Assembly: GCA_021839785.1 (NCBI GenBank)
Contig: JAKCAB010000416.1
Location: 1-7,532, forward strand
DNA length: 7,532 nt
Direction: 5' to 3'
Origin: a bacterium
GTDB taxonomy: Bacteria > Verrucomicrobiota > Verrucomicrobiae > Limisphaerales > J093
The notes under the pieces were generated by a model. It was given only the letters and a program-made list of their open reading frames with translations. It had not been told where the DNA came from and made no database searches. Position 1 is the first letter of the stretch. Each line of letters begins with the position of its first letter. Positions 6,417 to 7,532 of this stretch are shown in pieces. A program made the position numbers and the translations under genes.

Positions 6417-7124
6417 CACTGCACGCGGCACCTCCTTGAGCCGGCCGTCCCGCAGCTCCAGCGTGCGGCCCATCTGGCGGGACAGGTCCAGCGAATGCGT
6501 CACGACGATCAGCGTCACGCCGGTCTCGCGATTCAAACCGACTAGCAGTTGCGCGAGGTTCTCCGCCGAAGTGCGGTCCAACGCGCCGGTCGGTTCGTCG
6601 GCGAGCAGGAGTTGCGGCTCGTTGATCAGCGCGCGTACCACGGCCACGCGCTGGCGTTCGCCCCCGGAGAGCTGGCCCGGCCGGTGGTTCAGGCGCGCGC
6701 CCAGGCCGACGCGATCGAGTAGTCGCCGCGCGCGGTCCGGCGCTCCGTCCCGCAACACTTCGTTTGCGCTGGCGAGCGTGGGCAGGAGGACGTTTTCGAA
6801 CACCGTGCATTGCGGCAGCAGGTGGTGCATCTGAAAGACGAAGCCGACCTGCCGGTTGCGCAGCTCGGCTAGCTGGCGTTCGTCCAAGGCGGTCAAGTCC
6901 TGGCCTTCGAGCTGGACCTGGCCGGCGGTGGGCCGGTCGAGGGTGCCGATGATGTTGAGGAGCGTCGTCTTGCCGCAACCCGACGGGCCAACAATGGCGA
7001 GCGATTCGCCGCGGGCGAGTTCGAGGTTGATGTCCGCCAGCACGGGCGGGGCGCTGGCGGCGGCCTCGCCGTCGTATCGCTTGGTCACGCCCGTCAATTG
7101 AAGCAGTGGTTCAGTGCCCGGCAT
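6414..7124 (-). CDS. ABC transporter ATP-binding protein, LolD/MacB/YbbA type
   Basis: This is the cytoplasmic ATPase subunit, 236 aa, close to the usual 220-240 for this subfamily. All motifs are intact: Walker A GPSGCGKT (46-53), Q-loop Gln98, signature LSGGE (152-156), Walker B LLLADEP with catalytic Glu177 (172-178), D-loop ALD (181-183) and switch His210. The FQMHHLLPQCTVFENV stretch (97-112) after the Q-loop is typical of LolD-like proteins. It energises the FtsX-type permease encoded downstream on the same strand. Such pairs are normally adjacent or overlapping; here 300 bases of repeats separate them. The ATG at 7124 is supported by the fit of the first residues (LLQLTGVTKRYDG) to the family N terminus; only a weak GAGAG lies upstream. 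The C terminus is ordinary (DGRLKEVPRAV), but its stop codon is part of the 15-bp repeat. Which LolD/MacB/YbbA subgroup it belongs to cannot be settled by eye; the 10-segment partner favours YbbA. Confidence 0.96.
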   Translation of the reverse strand: MPGTEPLLQLTGVTKRYDGEAAASAPPVLADINLELARGESLAIVGPSGCGKTTLLNIIGTLDRPTAGQVQLEGQDLTALDERQLAELRNRQVGFVFQMHHLLPQCTVFENVLLPTLASANEVLRDGAPDRARRLLDRVGLGARLNHRPGQLSGGERQRVAVVRALINEPQLLLADEPTGALDRTSAENLAQLLVGLNRETGVTLIVVTHSLDLSRQMGRTLELRDGRLKEVPRAV

Positions 7125-7197
7125 CGCTCTCAGGATAGCCGCGAGCGTGGAGGCGTAAAATCGAAAACACCGGTGGCCGGCCGCGGACCCCGCGCAG

Positions 7198-7532
7198 TTA
7201 CCGCTCCCGCGGTGCCCAACCGACCCCGTCCGTGCCGTCGAGCGCGGCGAGCAGGACGAATTCGAAATGACCGGCGATCTCCATCAACGGCAGGTAGCGC
7301 GCGGTCTCCGGCGTCAACCGCGGCGGCTTCGCGGCCTCCGGGTCCGGCGCGCCGAGTCGGAGCCAACTGCCGACGCGCACATCGTTCAGCACCTGGAGCA
7401 GCCACTCCATCTCCTCGCGGCTGAAGCTGACACGGTAACCGTCGGCGAGGACGGTGAAGCGCTGCGCGTTGCCCAGGAAGGCATCGAGGCGTTTGCGCGC
7501 GGCGGCCTTGACCGCCTGCAGCGAGTCGGTCA
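7198..7532 (-). CDS. Small protein of unknown function, possibly DUF2017-like; 5' end at or beyond window edge
   Basis: The reading frame is open from the stop at 7198-7200 to the window edge, giving 110 sense codons. The last two bases on this strand are TG directly before ACC GAC TCG, so the start may be an NTG one base outside the window, giving about 111 aa beginning (M)TDSLQAVKAAARKRLDAF. An internal ATG at 7410 is less likely because the upstream frame keeps protein-like composition (RFTVLADGYRVSFSREEMEWLL). The protein is soluble, mostly helical, without a signal peptide. The stretch EEMEWLLQVLNDVRVGSWLRLG and the later YLPLMEIAGHFEFVLLAALDG remind me of DUF2017, a family often found near clpS in Actinobacteria; this is recall, not a search. 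It lies 73 bases upstream of the ATPase on the same strand and could share its transcript. Confidence 0.68.
   Translation of the reverse strand, partial: TDSLQAVKAAARKRLDAFLGNAQRFTVLADGYRVSFSREEMEWLLQVLNDVRVGSWLRLGAPDPEAAKPPRLTPETARYLPLMEIAGHFEFVLLAALDGTDGVGWAPRER

Noticed and set aside
6110..6424. 104-codon minus-strand frame across the repeat region with PNPLP and SPSPWGEGRGEG stretches
   Set aside because: These peptides are the well-known translation artefact of CCCTCACCC/CTCTCCCC repeats; the DNA palindrome explains the region fully.
7125..7197. Possible promoter or terminator upstream of the ATPase
   Set aside because: Short GC-rich pairings (CGCGG/CCGCG, CCGG/CCGG) and a TTTT are present, but there is no convincing stem plus T-run and no -35/-10 pair with proper spacing.

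Overview
GC-rich bacterial window. The best guess for the source is a Verrucomicrobiota soil or freshwater lineage (Pedosphaera/Limisphaerales-like). This rests on recall of two things: the protein block IANLRA(V/L)GCPEQTIRDIVA in hypothetical proteins of that group, and the CCCTCACCC.../AGCCGGAACAAT intergenic repeats. No rRNA, tRNA or phylogenetic marker is present to confirm it.

Layout. (1) 35-2580, plus strand: two membrane-anchored, helix-rich proteins of unknown function, joined by an ATGA start/stop overlap. They are diverged tandem paralogues that match along their length. (2) 2604-6113, minus strand: a large FtsX/MacB-type ABC permease with about 10 predicted membrane segments and two extracytoplasmic domains. 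It converges on the first pair with only 23 bases between stop codons. (3) 6114-6413: a 300-base gap made almost entirely of palindromic repeats. It holds a MITE-like element of about 197 bp and a second hairpin-rich unit bounded by identical 15-bp direct repeats. (4) 6414-7124, minus strand: a LolD/MacB/YbbA-type ATPase with all catalytic motifs. Its stop codon lies inside the 15-bp repeat. (5) 7198 to the window edge, minus strand: the end of a small protein gene, possibly DUF2017-like.

How the genes fit together. The ATPase and the 10-segment permease very probably form one transporter of the YbbA-YbbP type, which typically lacks a membrane fusion protein; none is seen here. Their operon appears to have been opened up by repeat insertion. 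The plus-strand pair is probably translated as a coupled unit and may act together in the envelope, but its role is unknown. The most interesting features are the conserved, undescribed module architecture of that pair and the compound repeat that reaches exactly to the ATPase stop codon. No CRISPR array, RNA gene, transposase or phage gene was seen.
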